In this document: in pieces, positions 62,017-62,227 of the stretch
Layout: the number at the start of each line of letters is the position of its first letter
Numbering within the stretch: position 1 is the first letter of the stretch
Assembly: GCA_030145005.1 (NCBI GenBank)
Contig: JAQYWJ010000001.1
Coordinates: forward strand, 1-62,227
Length of the DNA stretch: 62,227 nt
Source of the DNA: Desulfobacter sp.
Lineage (GTDB): Bacteria > Desulfobacterota > Desulfobacteria > Desulfobacterales > Desulfobacteraceae
Direction: 5' to 3'
Notes under the pieces: model-generated
Databases searched by the model: none
Told to the model about the DNA's origin: nothing
Seen by the model: the letters and a program-made list of their open reading frames with translations, nothing else
Made by a program: the position numbers and the translations under genes

Positions 62017-62044
62017 TCTGTGTAGGTTACACAGACTTTTTTAT
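62017..62044 (+). terminator. Terminator-like hairpin at the right border
   Basis: TCTGTGTA-GGT-TACACAGA is a perfect 8-bp stem with 3-nt loop (62017-62035), followed by CTTTTTTAT. Reads as an intrinsic terminator on the plus strand, yet no plus-strand gene precedes it within 30 kb. It may be a remnant of the ancestral locus or insulate cmoA from upstream transcription. Confidence 0.6.
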
Positions 62045-62080
62045 ATATAAAAAAAACGGTAAACAGATTATAGATAGTTA

Positions 62081-62223
62081 CCCTGAATGAAACGGTTTGT
62101 CAAGGTTTTCCCATCCGCTTGCACAAAGCCTGTAAATGATGTATAGATGCCCGGATTAAAATGGGCGGTATTATGTATAAAGACAGGGTGTTTGCAGAAA
62201 AACGGGCCACGATTACATCTTAC
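62081..62223 (+). repeat. Right copy of the 140-nt direct repeat flanking the island
   Basis: Matches 28664-28803 at about 94 % over the ungapped 120 nt (62101-62220), including a promoter TTGCAC-N17-TATAGA at 62119-62147. Confidence 0.9.
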
Positions 62224-62227
62224 CCGG
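62161..62227 (+). CDS. cmoA: Second cmoA copy, 5' end only (runs out of window)
   Basis: ATG at 62161 opens a reading frame MGGIMYKDRVFAEKRATITSYP that matches the first 19 residues of CmoA encoded at 28741, with changes D2G, T16A, P20S and then divergence. Only 22 codons are visible, so it cannot be said whether this is an intact gene, a diverged paralogue or a fragment. Its promoter is conserved. Confidence 0.7.
   Translation, partial: MGGIMYKDRVFAEKRATITSYP

Larger units (their letters stand above)
61681..62100. other. Upstream region of the tail-particle operon
   Basis: About 400 nt, AT-rich, no credible gene on either strand. It holds a candidate sigma-54 promoter for the operon and a terminator-like hairpin (both listed separately). 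The AT-rich centre (61880-61950) could bind nucleoid proteins. The right edge borders the repeated cmoA 5' region. Confidence 0.6.

Overview
The window looks like chromosome of a Gram-negative, sulfate-reducer-type deltaproteobacterium (Desulfobacterales-like). This is inferred from protein style only: a BamA/Skp/LpxD/LpxA/LpxI/LpxB envelope block with LpxI instead of LpxH, a single LolC/E-type permease, a P-protein PheA, and Desulfobacter-like codon use. I see no tRNA, rRNA, CRISPR array, integrase or intact insertion sequence.

Left half (1-29.5 kb), core genome. A leftward operon (rdgB, nitroreductase-family gene, truncated B12-binding radical SAM gene) diverges from a rightward envelope operon: lysS, lolC, lolD, bamA, skp, lpxD, lpxA, lpxI, lpxB, then a CNNM/CorC gene. 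After it comes an aromatic amino-acid operon, pheA-aroE-aroA-aroK. It is preceded by a 25-codon Phe/Tyr-rich leader ORF and a strong terminator hairpin with a competing antiterminator, so it is almost certainly attenuated by phenylalanine. A hotdog thioesterase, and on the minus strand a small unknown gene, a TolC-family gene, glycogen phosphorylase, a DsbC-like thioredoxin-fold protein, a LOG-family protein and an endonuclease/exonuclease/phosphatase-family gene follow. cmoA (plus strand) ends this part.

Right half (29.7-61.7 kb), one long minus-strand operon for a contractile phage-tail-like particle. In order of transcription: tail terminator fused to a lectin-like domain, sheath, tube, tail-assembly chaperone, an Asn/Ser-rich protein, a hub-like protein, an 1142-residue helical tape-measure candidate, a 1681-residue NHL-propeller/zinc-peptidase protein, an 1895-residue protein with Ig-like, L,D-transpeptidase-like and TIM-barrel-like regions, gpD-type hub, gpV spike, PAAR tip, gp25, baseplate J, tail protein I carrying an inserted beta-propeller, two related fibre-like proteins (one with a phenylalanine heptad repeat), and a beta-rich last protein. 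No capsid, terminase, portal, integrase, lysis gene or AAA+ ATPase is present. It is therefore neither a prophage nor a canonical Afp/PVC-type particle; it is a tail-derived injection system with unusual enzymatic and receptor-like parts.

The particle operon lies between two direct copies of the cmoA promoter and 5' end: the complete cmoA on the left and a second, about 94 % identical copy that starts at the right edge and runs out of the window. This suggests that the 33-kb block entered, or was duplicated, at cmoA. A possible sigma-54 promoter precedes the operon.
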